DNA from: an uncultured Pelagibacteraceae bacterium
Lineage (GTDB): Bacteria > Pseudomonadota > Alphaproteobacteria > Pelagibacterales > Pelagibacteraceae
Assembly: GCA_902561155.1 (NCBI GenBank)
Contig: CACEOY010000004.1
Coordinates: forward strand, 1 to 64,000
Reading direction: 5' to 3'
DNA length: 64,000 bases
A program made the position numbers and the translations under genes. This document shows, one piece after another, positions 16,708-26,927 of the stretch (its first letter is position 1; each line of letters begins with the position of its first letter). The notes beneath the pieces are model-generated. The model was not told the DNA's origin. It saw nothing but the letters and a program-made list of their open reading frames with translations, and ran no database searches.

Positions 16708-19140
16708 ATGAAATCAAAAGCTAAAGTAGTTGTTGTTGGAGGTGGTGTTGTAGGTGTAAGCACGCTTTATCATTTAGCTAAAAAAGGATGGTCTGACGTA
16801 GTACTTATTGAACGAAAAGAACTTACATCTGGATCTACTTGGCATGCAGCTGGATTATTGCCTTTATTCAATATGAGTTATTCTGTGGGACAGCTTCATA
16901 GATATGCTGTTCAACTTTATAAATCTTTAGAAAAAGAAACTGGAAAGAACGTAGGATTTAGTGTTGTCTCTAATATACGTTTAGCTCAAACTCAAGATAG
17001 GATGGATGAATATCACCAATATGCTGGTGTAGCTAAAACAATTGGCGTTGACGTAAAATTTTTAAAACCTGAGCAAGTAAAAGAGATTTGGCCATTGTGT
17101 AATATTGAAGGTTTAGTTGGAGCAATTCAACACCCAGAAGATGGGTATATTCAGCCAGCAGATTTGACACAAGCTATGGCAACTGGTGCAAGAAATCATG
17201 GTGCAGAAATTTATAGAAACACAACTGTCTCAGGAATAAAACAAACTAAAGACGGATGGGTAGTTCAGACAGATAAAGGGGATATAACTTGCGAACATGT
17301 AGTTTCTTGTAGTGGTAACTTTGCAAGACAAACAGGAAGAATGGTAGGATTAGAAGTTCCAGTTATGCCGGTCGAACACCAATATATAGTAACTGAACCA
17401 CATCCGGAAATTCAAAAAAGAAAAAAAGAAGGTAAACCAGAAATGGGAGTTTTAAGAGATAGTGATAATTCTTGGTACATGAGAGAAGAAGCTGGCGGAT
17501 TATTACTCGGTCCATATGAAAAAGGAGCGCCATGTTGTTATGTAGATGGACCTTCAAAAGATAGTGAGTATGAATTATTTCAAGAAGATTTAGACAGATT
17601 AGCTCCGCATATAGAAGGAGCAATTAAAAGAGTGCCAGCATTCGGTGAAGTTGGAGTTAAAAAAGTTTACAACGGAGCGATTGCTTATACTCCTGATGGA
17701 AATCCAATTGTTGGACCTGCTTGGGGTTTAAAAAACTTTTGGATTAATGAAGGACATAGTTTTGGTATTACAGCAGCAGGCGGAGCTGGATGGCAATTAG
17801 CTGAGTGGATAATAGACGGAGAACCAACAATAGACATGCTAGGCGTTGAACCGAGAAGATATGGTGCATACGTTACAAAATCTTATTTAAAAGCAAAGAA
17901 TGAAGAGGCTTATGCAAATGTGTTTACTGTTCATTATCCTGATGAGGAACGTGAGGCTGGTAGGCCTCTAAGACAAGCACCTTGTTACGATAGATTGAAA
18001 AATCTTGGAGCAGTTTTTGGATCAAAATTTGGCTGGGAGCGAGCTAACTTTTTTGCAGACAAAGGAGAGAAACAAGAAGACGATTGGTCTTTTAGAAGAT
18101 CTAAGTGGTTTAAAAATGTCGAGCGAGAATGTAAAAATGTAAAAGAGAATGTGGGATTACTTGATATGACTGCATTTGGGAAATGTAGAATTAAGGGGCC
18201 TGGAGCAGAGGAATTTTTAGACAAACTAGTTGCTAATAAATTACCCAAAAAAATTGGAAGAATAAATCTTTGTCATGCTTTAAATACAAAAGGTGGCGTT
18301 CACTCAGAATTTACAATTATGAGAGAAGCAGAAGATAGTTTTTATTTAGTTTCAGCAGGTGCCTACCAAAGACTTGATCATGATTGGATACATAAGTGGA
18401 TGCCTGAAGATGGAACAGTGCAGTATGAAAATTTAACTAATAGTATGGGAGTTTTAGTTGTTACTGGACCAAAAGCTAGACAACTAATGCAGAAAGTTTC
18501 ACGATCAGATTTTTCTAACGAACGATTTAAATGGTTAAGTGCACAAAACATTAATATTGGTTTAGCACCATGTAACGCAATGAGAGTTAACTTTGTTGGT
18601 GAATTAGGTTGGGAGTTACATCACCCAATTGAATACCAAAATCATATATTTGATCAGCTTATGGAGGCTGGAAAAGAATTTGGTATAAAACCTTACGGTA
18701 TAAGAGCGATGAATAGTTTAAGATTAGAGAAATCTTATAAACTTGTGGGTACAGAATTATCAATTGAATACTCTCCATACGAATCTGGTTTAGATAGATT
18801 TATTCATCCTAATAAAGGAGATTTTATTGGTCGTGCGGCATTAGACAAATGGAGAGCAAAAGGCTTTTCAAATAAATTAGTTACTATGGAGATTCATGGT
18901 GTTACAGATGCTGATGTGCTAGGAAACAATCCTATTTATGATAACGGATCAGTCGTAGGTAGAGCAACTGGTGGTGATTTCGGATTTAGATTAAATAAAT
19001 CAATAGCTTTAGGGATGGTAAAACCTGAATTAGCTAAAGTTGGTAAAAAATTAAAAATTGATATCCTTGGTAAAATGCATGAGGCTTCAATAGTTGAAGA
19101 TTCTCCGTATGATGCTGAAAATAAATTACTTAGGGCCTAA
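16708..19140 (+). CDS. Dimethylglycine/sarcosine dehydrogenase-like flavoprotein with GcvT domain
   Basis: An 810-residue two-domain enzyme. The N-terminal FAD oxidoreductase domain has the dinucleotide motif GGGVVG (11-16) and SGSTWHAAG, in which H46 matches the histidine that binds FAD covalently in dimethylglycine and sarcosine dehydrogenases. From about residue 430 on there is a GcvT-like tetrahydrofolate domain (for example LLDMTAFGKCRIKGPGAEEF, FVGELGWELHHP). It oxidatively demethylates dimethylglycine or sarcosine, passing the C1 unit to tetrahydrofolate and electrons to ETF. The next three genes are EtfB, EtfA and ETF-quinone oxidoreductase, with the etfB ATG directly following this stop, so the whole electron route is in one operon. 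Dimethylglycine is the more likely substrate because sarcosine oxidase is encoded nearby. Confidence 0.9.
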   Translation: MKSKAKVVVVGGGVVGVSTLYHLAKKGWSDVVLIERKELTSGSTWHAAGLLPLFNMSYSVGQLHRYAVQLYKSLEKETGKNVGFSVVSNIRLAQTQDRMDEYHQYAGVAKTIGVDVKFLKPEQVKEIWPLCNIEGLVGAIQHPEDGYIQPADLTQAMATGARNHGAEIYRNTTVSGIKQTKDGWVVQTDKGDITCEHVVSCSGNFARQTGRMVGLEVPVMPVEHQYIVTEPHPEIQKRKKEGKPEMGVLRDSDNSWYMREEAGGLLLGPYEKGAPCCYVDGPSKDSEYELFQEDLDRLAPHIEGAIKRVPAFGEVGVKKVYNGAIAYTPDGNPIVGPAWGLKNFWINEGHSFGITAAGGAGWQLAEWIIDGEPTIDMLGVEPRRYGAYVTKSYLKAKNEEAYANVFTVHYPDEEREAGRPLRQAPCYDRLKNLGAVFGSKFGWERANFFADKGEKQEDDWSFRRSKWFKNVERECKNVKENVGLLDMTAFGKCRIKGPGAEEFLDKLVANKLPKKIGRINLCHALNTKGGVHSEFTIMREAEDSFYLVSAGAYQRLDHDWIHKWMPEDGTVQYENLTNSMGVLVVTGPKARQLMQKVSRSDFSNERFKWLSAQNINIGLAPCNAMRVNFVGELGWELHHPIEYQNHIFDQLMEAGKEFGIKPYGIRAMNSLRLEKSYKLVGTELSIEYSPYESGLDRFIHPNKGDFIGRAALDKWRAKGFSNKLVTMEIHGVTDADVLGNNPIYDNGSVVGRATGGDFGFRLNKSIALGMVKPELAKVGKKLKIDILGKMHEASIVEDSPYDAENKLLRA

Positions 19141-19890
19141 ATGAAAATACTTGTAGCAGTTAAAAGAGTAATTGATTACAACGTCCAAATTAGAGTCAAA
19201 GAGGACGGATCTGGTGTGCATACTGACAATGTTAAAATGTCAACTAATCCACCTGATGATAATGCTGTTGAAGAGTCTGTTAAACTAAAAGAGTCCGGAA
19301 AAGTAAAAGAGGTGATCGCTATTTCAATTGGTGAGGATAAAGCTCAAGAAACCATTAGAAAAGCATTAGCAATAGGAGCTGATAAAGGAATTCATGTTAA
19401 AGCTGACAGCTATATAGAGCCATTAGGTATAGCAAAAATATTAAAAAAAATTGTAGAGAAAGAAAAACCAGATATGGTTTTCCTGGGCAAACAGGCAATT
19501 GATGATGATTGTAATCAAACAGGTCAAATGTTAGCAGCAATGCTGAACTGGCCTCAAGCAACATTTACATCTAAAGTTAATTTAAAAGATAAATCTGCAG
19601 AAATAATTAGAGAAATTGATGAAGGGCTTGAAACTATAGAAGTTAATTTACCAGCTGTAGTTTCTTGTGATTTAAGATTAAATGAACCAAGGTTTGCGTC
19701 TCTTCCTAATATCATGAAAGCAAAAAAGAAACCTATGGAGCAAATAAATGCGAAAGATTTAGGTTTAGATCTTACAAATAGAATTCAACAAATTAAAGTA
19801 GAGGAGCCACCAAAAAGGAAAGCTGGTATTAAAGTTGCAAACGTTGCTGAATTAGTAAGTAAACTTAAAAATGAGGCTAAGGTACTATAA
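19141..19890 (+). CDS. etfB: Electron transfer flavoprotein beta subunit
   Basis: A 249-residue ETF beta subunit, beginning [20 protein letters not shown] as the family does. The signature-like region [18 protein letters not shown] (adenine nucleotide contact) and [19 protein letters not shown] are present. With EtfA it carries electrons from the dehydrogenase just upstream to the membrane quinone. The ATG follows the upstream stop with no gap, and its stop overlaps the etfA ATG by one base (TAATG). Confidence 0.95.
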   Translation: MKILVAVKRVIDYNVQIRVKEDGSGVHTDNVKMSTNPPDDNAVEESVKLKESGKVKEVIAISIGEDKAQETIRKALAIGADKGIHVKADSYIEPLGIAKILKKIVEKEKPDMVFLGKQAIDDDCNQTGQMLAAMLNWPQATFTSKVNLKDKSAEIIREIDEGLETIEVNLPAVVSCDLRLNEPRFASLPNIMKAKKKPMEQINAKDLGLDLTNRIQQIKVEEPPKRKAGIKVANVAELVSKLKNEAKVL

Positions 19891-20843
19891 TGTCAGTATT
19901 ATTAATAGCAGAACATGATAACTCAAAATTGAAACCATTTACATTAAATGCGATTACCGCAGCATCTAAGATCGACAGCGATGTTCATGTTTTAGTAGCT
20001 GGATCAAATTGTGAAAACGTATCAAATGAAATAGCAAATGTGCCTTTAGTAAAGAAAGTTTTATGGTGTGACTCACCTAATTATCAAAATTATCTGCCTG
20101 AGAACCTAGCGCCTTTAGTAACAAAAGCTGCAGAACAATATGATCATGTTGTAGCGTCTGCAAATACTTTTGGAAAAAATTTTATGCCAAGGGTAGCAGC
20201 AGCGTTAGATATTTCTCAAGTAAGTGATATTATTAAAGTTTCTAGTCCTGATACTTTTGTAAGACCTATTTATGCCGGCAATGCTTTTGCAACAGTAAAA
20301 AGTAATGATAAAAAAAAATGTGTAACTATTAGACCTACTTCATTTGAACCAGCTGAGAAAACTGGTGGCTCTGCAAAAATTGAAAAAATTGAGGCAGTTG
20401 ACGTGCCAAATATTTCAAAATTTATAAAGAGAGAGGAAACAAAATCAGAAAGACCAGAGCTAGGAACAGCAAGAGTAGTTGTGTCAGGTGGTAGAGGTTT
20501 AGAAAGTGGAGAAAATTTTAAATTAATTACTGATATCGCTGATAAGCTTAACGCTGCTGTAGGTGCGTCCCGAGCTGCTGTCGATGCAGGTTACATAAGT
20601 AACGATCATCAAGTTGGTCAAACAGGAAAAGTAGTAGTGCCTGACTTATATATAGCTGTAGGAATTTCTGGAGCGATTCAACATCTTGCTGGTATGAAAG
20701 AGAGCAAAATAATTGTCGCAATTAATAAAGATGGTGAAGCACCTATTTTTAGTGTTGCAGACTACGGTTTAGAAGCAGATTTGTTTAAAGCTCTTCCGGA
20801 GTTTTTAGCTGAGTTAAACAAACTGAATACTATCCAAAAATAA
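19890..20843 (+). CDS. etfA: Electron transfer flavoprotein alpha subunit
   Basis: A 317-residue ETF alpha subunit that holds the FAD. The C-terminal domain shows the conserved VVSGGRGLESGENF, GASRAAVDAGYI, VGQTGKVV, LYIAVGISGAIQH and AINKDGEAPIF segments of the FAD site. Partner of the preceding EtfB. It is 21 bases from the ETF-quinone oxidoreductase gene, so all electron carriers for the upstream dehydrogenase are made together. Confidence 0.95.
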   Translation: MSVLLIAEHDNSKLKPFTLNAITAASKIDSDVHVLVAGSNCENVSNEIANVPLVKKVLWCDSPNYQNYLPENLAPLVTKAAEQYDHVVASANTFGKNFMPRVAAALDISQVSDIIKVSSPDTFVRPIYAGNAFATVKSNDKKKCVTIRPTSFEPAEKTGGSAKIEKIEAVDVPNISKFIKREETKSERPELGTARVVVSGGRGLESGENFKLITDIADKLNAAVGASRAAVDAGYISNDHQVGQTGKVVVPDLYIAVGISGAIQHLAGMKESKIIVAINKDGEAPIFSVADYGLEADLFKALPEFLAELNKLNTIQK

Positions 20844-20864
20844 CTAGTTTGATATAGTAATTTC

Positions 20865-22472
20865 ATGGCAAGAGAAGCAATGGAATATGACGTAGTTATC
20901 GTTGGTGCAGGACCAGCGGGATTAACTACTGCTATTAAACTGAAGCAGCTTGACCCAAATTTAAGTGTTTGCATACTTGAAAAAGGTTCTGAAGTTGGTG
21001 CTCATATTTTAAGTGGTAACGTATTTGAAACACAGGCGCTTGATGAATTATTACCTAATTGGAAAAATGAAAATGCTCCGATTAAAACAAAAGTAAGCAA
21101 AGAAAAATTTTTATTTCTTAGTAAAAATTCTTCTTTAAGTTGGCCGACATGGCTTTTACCAGCTGTTCAAAAAAATCATAAAAATTACATTATTAGTTTG
21201 GCTAATCTTTGCCGTTGGCTTGCTGAGCAAGCAGAAAAGATTGGTGTAGAGATATTTCCAGGGTTTCCCGCAAGTGAAGTTTTATATAATGAAGATGGAT
21301 CTGTAAAAGGTGTAGCAACACAGGATATGGGTTTAGATAAAGAAGGTAATAAAAAAGATACTTTTCAAGAAGGTATGGATTTGCATGCTAAAGTTACAGT
21401 TTTTTCAGAAGGATGTAGAGGCCACTTAGGCAAACAATTAATTAAAAAATTTAATTTAGATAATGGAAAAAATCCACAGCAATACGGTATTGGTCTAAAA
21501 GAAATATGGGAAGTTAGTGAACAGCAGCACCAAGAAGGTATGGTAATGCATACAGCAGGATGGCCATTAGATAAAAATACTTACGGTGGAAGCTTTATAT
21601 ACCACGCAGAAAATAGACAAATTTATTTAGGATACGTTATTGGTTTAGATTACCAAAATCCACATCTTTCGCCGTTTGATGAGTTTCAAAGATTTAAAAC
21701 TCATCCGTCAATTAGAAAAATGTTTGAAGGAGGAAAAAGGATTTCATTTGGAGCAAGAGCTTTAATAGAAGGTGGTATTCAAAGTCTACCCAAAATGTAT
21801 ATGCCAGGAGCGTTGCTAATCGGTTGTGATGCTGGAACTTTAAATATGCCAAAGATTAAAGGCTCTCATACAGCAATGAAAAGTGGAATAATTGCAGCTG
21901 AAACAATTATAGAGCATATCAAAAATAAAGTAGATCTATCTATATATGAAAAAAAATTCAAAGAAAGTTGGGCTTACAAAGAGTTATATGCAGCAAGAAA
22001 TGTTAAACCAAGTTTTAGTTGGGGTTTAATAATGGGTATTATTTTTACAGGGATTGACCAGATACTTTTTAGAGGCAAGCTACCATTTACTTTAAAACAT
22101 AAACATGCTGACCATGAAGCCTTAAAACCTGCAGATCAAATGCCTAAGATTGATTATCCAAAACCTGATGGCAAGTTAACTTTTGACAAAACGAGTTCAG
22201 TTTATCTTACTGGAACTAACCATACCGAAAATCAACCTGTGCATTTAAAGCTTAAAGATCCAGAATTACCAATTAAATACACTCTTCAAAAGTACGATGA
22301 ACCGGCTAAAAGATATTGTCCAGTCGGTGTTTACGAAATTCAGCAGGAAAAATTTGTGATTAACTCACAAAATTGCATCCATTGTAAAACTTGTGATATT
22401 AAAGAGCCTTCCCAAAATATTATTTGGGTTACCCCTGAAGGTGGTGGTGGTCCCAAGTACGGAAATATGTAA
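20865..22472 (+). CDS. Electron transfer flavoprotein-ubiquinone oxidoreductase
   Basis: A 535-residue membrane-bound flavoprotein that passes electrons from ETF to ubiquinone. It has the FAD motif VVIVGAGPAGL near the N terminus and a C-terminal 4Fe-4S site with C485 (RYCPVGVYE) and C504, C507, C510 (QNCIHCKTCDIKEP), all four ligands intact. The ending GGGGPKYGNM is typical of the family. Start could be the ATG at 20865 or Met6 at 20880. Its position after etfBA completes an electron route from N-methyl oxidation into respiration. Confidence 0.95.
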   Translation: MAREAMEYDVVIVGAGPAGLTTAIKLKQLDPNLSVCILEKGSEVGAHILSGNVFETQALDELLPNWKNENAPIKTKVSKEKFLFLSKNSSLSWPTWLLPAVQKNHKNYIISLANLCRWLAEQAEKIGVEIFPGFPASEVLYNEDGSVKGVATQDMGLDKEGNKKDTFQEGMDLHAKVTVFSEGCRGHLGKQLIKKFNLDNGKNPQQYGIGLKEIWEVSEQQHQEGMVMHTAGWPLDKNTYGGSFIYHAENRQIYLGYVIGLDYQNPHLSPFDEFQRFKTHPSIRKMFEGGKRISFGARALIEGGIQSLPKMYMPGALLIGCDAGTLNMPKIKGSHTAMKSGIIAAETIIEHIKNKVDLSIYEKKFKESWAYKELYAARNVKPSFSWGLIMGIIFTGIDQILFRGKLPFTLKHKHADHEALKPADQMPKIDYPKPDGKLTFDKTSSVYLTGTNHTENQPVHLKLKDPELPIKYTLQKYDEPAKRYCPVGVYEIQQEKFVINSQNCIHCKTCDIKEPSQNIIWVTPEGGGGPKYGNM

Positions 22473-22518
22473 AATAATTATTGCATTTATCATAAAGAAA
22501 GCATAATTGCTTTCCAGA

Positions 22519-23430
22519 ATGTTGAAAATCTTAGAAAATAGTCCCGCTGCTATCGTAGTTTTAATTGCTGGTATCTTTTGGTCTTTTGGGCCACTTGTTG
22601 TCAGAAACATTGATGGAGCAGAACTAATTGCTTGGCAGTATTTATTTTTTAGAGGTTTAGTAATTTTTTTAGTTTTAAATATTTATTTGTTTTTAATTGA
22701 AGGTAAAAAATTTAAAAAAAATTATAGTAAAATAGGATTGTCCGGATTTATAGGTGGTATATGTTTAGGTGTTGCCAAAGTCACATTTATTCTGTCAATA
22801 ATAGCAACTGAAGCAGCAATTACTTTGTTAATGCTAGCAGCAATGCCTTTTTTAGCATCAATTTTAGCTTACATTTTTTTGAAAGAAAAAATATCAAAGC
22901 CAACATTAATTTCAATTTCAATAGCAGCTATAGGAATAATATTTATGTCACTTGACAGTAAAAATGGTGGCACATTGTTCGGTTTAATAAATGGACTTTT
23001 ATCTTCACTTGGATTTGCGGGATATACAGTTACTCTTAGATGGCGAAAAAATACTCCAAAATTAACAACGGTTGCAATGGGTGGTCTTTTCTGTACCCTC
23101 GTTGCAGTTATAGTTCTGATTTTTAAAGGTGATAATATATTCATTTCATTAAAGAATTCATCTCTATCCTCTTTACATGGCTTTTTAGTTTGCTCAGGAT
23201 TAATATTATATTCATTGAAATCAAAATTTTTACCTGCTGCTGAATTAACTTTATTATCTCTTACCGAGGTTTTGGCTGGAATATTTTGGGTTTGGTTACC
23301 CTTGTTTGGAATTAATGAAGTGCCAAGTGTAAATACATTTGTAGGTGGTGTATTTATGACTTTTTCTATTATTTATTATGGTTTAAATACTAGACGTAAA
23401 ATGTTTAGGTATTCAAGAGGTGTTACTTAA
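22519..23430 (+). CDS. EamA/DMT-family transporter
   Basis: About 303 residues with ten hydrophobic segments in two EamA repeats, typical of drug/metabolite transporters; segments such as IFWSFGPLVVRNI and IATEAAITLLMLAAMPFLA are characteristic. I favour the ATG at 22519; an in-frame TTG lies four codons earlier. It follows the ETF-QO gene by 46 bases and converges on soxG, with the last 18 bases overlapping it. A role in moving a compound of the methylated-amine pathway is possible from context but not shown by sequence. Confidence 0.87.
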   Translation: MLKILENSPAAIVVLIAGIFWSFGPLVVRNIDGAELIAWQYLFFRGLVIFLVLNIYLFLIEGKKFKKNYSKIGLSGFIGGICLGVAKVTFILSIIATEAAITLLMLAAMPFLASILAYIFLKEKISKPTLISISIAAIGIIFMSLDSKNGGTLFGLINGLLSSLGFAGYTVTLRWRKNTPKLTTVAMGGLFCTLVAVIVLIFKGDNIFISLKNSSLSSLHGFLVCSGLILYSLKSKFLPAAELTLLSLTEVLAGIFWVWLPLFGINEVPSVNTFVGGVFMTFSIIYYGLNTRRKMFRYSRGVT

Positions 23431-23946
23431 TAAAGCTGTATCTTTTAATCTTTTTTGAAAATAATCCTCATAGGACTTATTACAAGTTATAATGAACTTA
23501 TTTCCTAAATTATAAATCGAGCAGTCTATTCTTGCAATAATAGTCTGAGCCATGGTTAATTTTGGAAATTTTTCTTCTCTCAAATCAAAATGAGTTAATT
23601 GATTTATAAAGTAGTCTTTATTTTCTCCTTCAATTTCAAAATATACTTGCCCATAAGAATAATCAGAGGCAAGCATATTTTCATTAGTGTTAATTGAAGA
23701 TACCAAGTTTAAAATTTGATGATGTTCTTTTTTATCCATTAAAATTAAACTCCACTGATCAAAAGAATTTTTTGCAAATAGATAATTTAAATCGTACTTG
23801 ATCTCTAGGTTTTTTGATGGTGGTTTAATTGAGGTTTTCTCTTCAATTGTATTATTAAATTTTTCAAGTCCATTCCCTCTAATTATTATTTGATGATAAT
23901 CTTTTTGTGAAACTTTAACACCAGGAATTGATAATATATTTGTCAT
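23413..23946 (-). CDS. soxG: Sarcosine oxidase gamma subunit
   Basis: A 177-residue protein that I assign mainly from position as the last gene of soxBDAG, coupled by ATGA to soxA. The start MTNILSIPGVKVSQKD and the C-terminal part with FDLREEKFPKLTMAQTIIARIDCSIYNLG recall the SoxG fold, which is related to the GcvT C-terminal region and caps the folate site of the alpha subunit. The sequence is quite diverged, as SoxG usually is. Its 3' end overlaps the convergent transporter gene. Confidence 0.82.
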   Translation of the reverse strand: MTNILSIPGVKVSQKDYHQIIIRGNGLEKFNNTIEEKTSIKPPSKNLEIKYDLNYLFAKNSFDQWSLILMDKKEHHQILNLVSSINTNENMLASDYSYGQVYFEIEGENKDYFINQLTHFDLREEKFPKLTMAQTIIARIDCSIYNLGNKFIITCNKSYEDYFQKRLKDTALLSNTS

Positions 23947-26924
23947 GAAGTTAACCTTTTATTTTCTGGATCAATAAATACTGGATTTACTATTTCAACA
24001 GGGATATTTTTGGTCTTTCCTGTGGCAGTGACAAAAAATTTCTGACCAAATAAATTTTTACCGCCTTTTATCATAGCAAGACCAATTGAATGATTTAAAT
24101 TTGGACTGTGATAACCTGAGGAAACATGTCCAAGATATTTAATTGGATTTGTAATTTTTTTTGGTAACTCGTTTAATTCGACTATATGTTGACCTTCTTC
24201 TATAATGTCTTTTTTATTAATTGGTAAAAGACCAACAAGTTGTTTTCTGTCTTCTCTAGAGGTGTCTGGACGAGTGAGAGATCTTTTGCCAATAAAGTCT
24301 TTTTTATTTTTACCTATCATCCAATTATAGTTGAGGTCTATGGGGGTGACTGTGCCATCGGTTTCTTGACCAATTACTATGTAACCCTTTTCTGCTCTAA
24401 GTAAATGCATGGTTTCAGTTCCGTATGGAATTAAATTATACTCTTTACCGCAAGAAAATATTTCTTGCCAAAGCTCTAAGCCAAATTTGGGAGGAACATA
24501 AATTTCATAACCTAATTCACCTGTAAAGCTTGCTCTCATAATTCTGATTTTAGTTTTTTTATAATCAAAGTTTTTAAAAGTCATAAATGGGAAAGCATCA
24601 TTGCTAAAATCAATATCAGGAAATACTTTCATCATAATTTCCCTCGTTTTAGGTCCGCTAATATTAAATGTAGAAAACTGTTCAGTAATGGAGTTTAAAA
24701 AAACCTGCAAATGAGGCCACTCTGTTTGCAAATATTCCTCCATATCTGCAAGTACTTTCGGTGCACCGCTTGATGTAGTTGTGGCTATAAAATGCTGATC
24801 ACTTATTTTGCAGATTATTCCATCATCTTTTATCATGCCATCCTCACCTAGCATCATAGCATATCTAGATGTCATTGGTTTCATTTTTGAAAATGCATTA
24901 GTGTACATTAAATTCATAAATTCCAAAGCATCTCTTCCTTTAATTTCAATTTTACCTAAGGTACTACCATCTAAAATTCCAGCATTCTCTCTTAACATTT
25001 TTGACTCTCGTTGCACTGCTTGATGCATGGTTTCGTTTTCACTTGCTTTAAAATACCAAGGTCGTTTCCACTGCCCTACATTTTCGAAAACAGCATTATT
25101 TTTTAAATGCCATGAATGAATTGAAGTTTTTCTTTCAGGATCATAAAATTCGTAAGTACTTCTTCCTGCGATAGCTGCAAAGCTCAATGGTGCATAAGGC
25201 GGTCTATAAGTAGTAGTTCCAACCTCTGATATTTCCTTTTTTAACATCTTTGAGACTATCGCAAGTGAATTAATACTACTAATTTTACCTTGGTCTGTTC
25301 CCATACTATTTGTTGTGTATCTTTTTAAGTGTTCAATACGATCAAATCCCTCTGTTATAGCCTGTTTCAAATCTTTAGTCGTAACATCATTATGAAGATC
25401 AACAAAAGATTTTGACCAATTAGAATTGTTTTTCTTTTTCGTTTCCCACAATTCCGTAATTGAAAATTTATTTGGTACGTTTAAATTAATATCTAATGAT
25501 ACTTTTTTTGTTTTAAAGATTGAAAGTTTTTCATTAATTTCATCACATAACTTTTTAAAATTATAATTTCCACTTGTTGATCCTAAGGTGATGGTTTTTT
25601 GAAAAGGTGTATCAGGTTTAAATGAAAGTATATTTTTATCCCATTTAACCAAGCCTTTTGATTGTGTAAATAAATGTATATCAGGATTATACCCGCCCGA
25701 GACACATAACATTGAAGACTGTAGTTTTTTAAATGATTTACCTTGTCTAATAGTAATGGTCTCTACTTTTTTATTGCCATCACATCCTTCTATTTCTGCA
25801 TCGCTGAAAAATGAAATTTCATTATCTTTTAAAATTTTTTTTATTTCAGTCTCAATATTGTCTTTTTTTCTAGAGTCAACGTAAGCATTCGGTTTGCAAC
25901 CTAAACTAATTAACTTTTTAAGCAGGCTTAATGAAGATGAGTTATTTGTAAATATAACTGGTTCCTTTTCAGGAACAACACCGTATCTATGAATATATTT
26001 TTCAAATGAAGATGCTAACATTACTCCTGGCAAATCATTATTTCTAAAAGAAATAAATCTTTCTATATGACCATTAGCTATTATCGTGTTTGAAGTTCTG
26101 ATTTTGTGTAACGTAAGCTCTGATTTATTTAGTTCAATTTTTTTTCCAGCAAATTTATCTTCCAAGGCTATAAGATGATTTGTGAAATTGTATGTTGTTA
26201 CTAAAGTATTTTTTAAAATAGTAATATTTTTTGAATTTAAAATTAATTTCTCAGTTTCACTTATCCACTTTCGAGGTGTCAAATCGTTTATTGTTTTAAC
26301 TTTATTTGAATTTTTAAGCACACCTCCCAAATAACTATCTTGTTCAATAAGCAAAACTTTATATTTCGTATTTATAAATTTTTTTGCTGCAGCTAACCCG
26401 CTTAACCCTGCCCCTATGATAACTACATCATTATTGTGATATTGGTGAGTGCTTTTAGACCTGAAATTTTTTGGTGGTTTACCTAATCCAGCTGAACGTC
26501 TTATTAAAGGTTCGTAAAGATTTTTCCAAAAACCTTTCGGACCCATGAAAGTTTTGTAATAGAAACCAGCTGAGAATATCGGTGAAAGAATATTATTAAT
26601 CGCTCCAAAATCATATGTTAAAGACGGCCATCGATTTTGGCTTGTAATCTCTATTCCATCATAAACTCGTTTAATCGTTGCTCGAGTGTTAGGCTCATTA
26701 TGTTCACTTATTATCTGTACCAATGCATTAGGCTCTTCAATTCCACAAGTATATATTCCTCTAGGTCTATGATATTTAAAACTTCTACCAACTAATCTGA
26801 TATTATTTCTTAAAAGTGCAGAGGCAATAGTATCGCCTTCATAAGCTTTATAAGTTTTGCCGTCAAAAGTAATTTCAATTTGTTTTTTTGAGATATATTC
26901 ACAATTGTTGTTTATAGCTGACAT
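23943..26924 (-). CDS. soxA: Sarcosine oxidase alpha subunit
   Basis: The 993-residue large subunit of heterotetrameric sarcosine oxidase. Domains in order: a ferredoxin-like N-terminal region (about 13-95, with only C60 conserved of the iron-sulfur type cysteines, as usual in SoxA), a Rossmann domain with VVIIGAGLSGLAAA at 167-180 that binds NAD in known enzymes, and a C-terminal GcvT-like folate domain (about 620-990, with YAMMLGEDGMIKDDGI and MRASFTGELGYEIYVP). It channels the methyl carbon removed by SoxB to tetrahydrofolate as methylene-THF. It follows soxD by 3 bases and is coupled to soxG by a 4-bp overlap. Confidence 0.93.
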   Translation of the reverse strand: MSAINNNCEYISKKQIEITFDGKTYKAYEGDTIASALLRNNIRLVGRSFKYHRPRGIYTCGIEEPNALVQIISEHNEPNTRATIKRVYDGIEITSQNRWPSLTYDFGAINNILSPIFSAGFYYKTFMGPKGFWKNLYEPLIRRSAGLGKPPKNFRSKSTHQYHNNDVVIIGAGLSGLAAAKKFINTKYKVLLIEQDSYLGGVLKNSNKVKTINDLTPRKWISETEKLILNSKNITILKNTLVTTYNFTNHLIALEDKFAGKKIELNKSELTLHKIRTSNTIIANGHIERFISFRNNDLPGVMLASSFEKYIHRYGVVPEKEPVIFTNNSSSLSLLKKLISLGCKPNAYVDSRKKDNIETEIKKILKDNEISFFSDAEIEGCDGNKKVETITIRQGKSFKKLQSSMLCVSGGYNPDIHLFTQSKGLVKWDKNILSFKPDTPFQKTITLGSTSGNYNFKKLCDEINEKLSIFKTKKVSLDINLNVPNKFSITELWETKKKNNSNWSKSFVDLHNDVTTKDLKQAITEGFDRIEHLKRYTTNSMGTDQGKISSINSLAIVSKMLKKEISEVGTTTYRPPYAPLSFAAIAGRSTYEFYDPERKTSIHSWHLKNNAVFENVGQWKRPWYFKASENETMHQAVQRESKMLRENAGILDGSTLGKIEIKGRDALEFMNLMYTNAFSKMKPMTSRYAMMLGEDGMIKDDGIICKISDQHFIATTTSSGAPKVLADMEEYLQTEWPHLQVFLNSITEQFSTFNISGPKTREIMMKVFPDIDFSNDAFPFMTFKNFDYKKTKIRIMRASFTGELGYEIYVPPKFGLELWQEIFSCGKEYNLIPYGTETMHLLRAEKGYIVIGQETDGTVTPIDLNYNWMIGKNKKDFIGKRSLTRPDTSREDRKQLVGLLPINKKDIIEEGQHIVELNELPKKITNPIKYLGHVSSGYHSPNLNHSIGLAMIKGGKNLFGQKFFVTATGKTKNIPVEIVNPVFIDPENKRLTS

Positions 26925-26927
26925 GCT

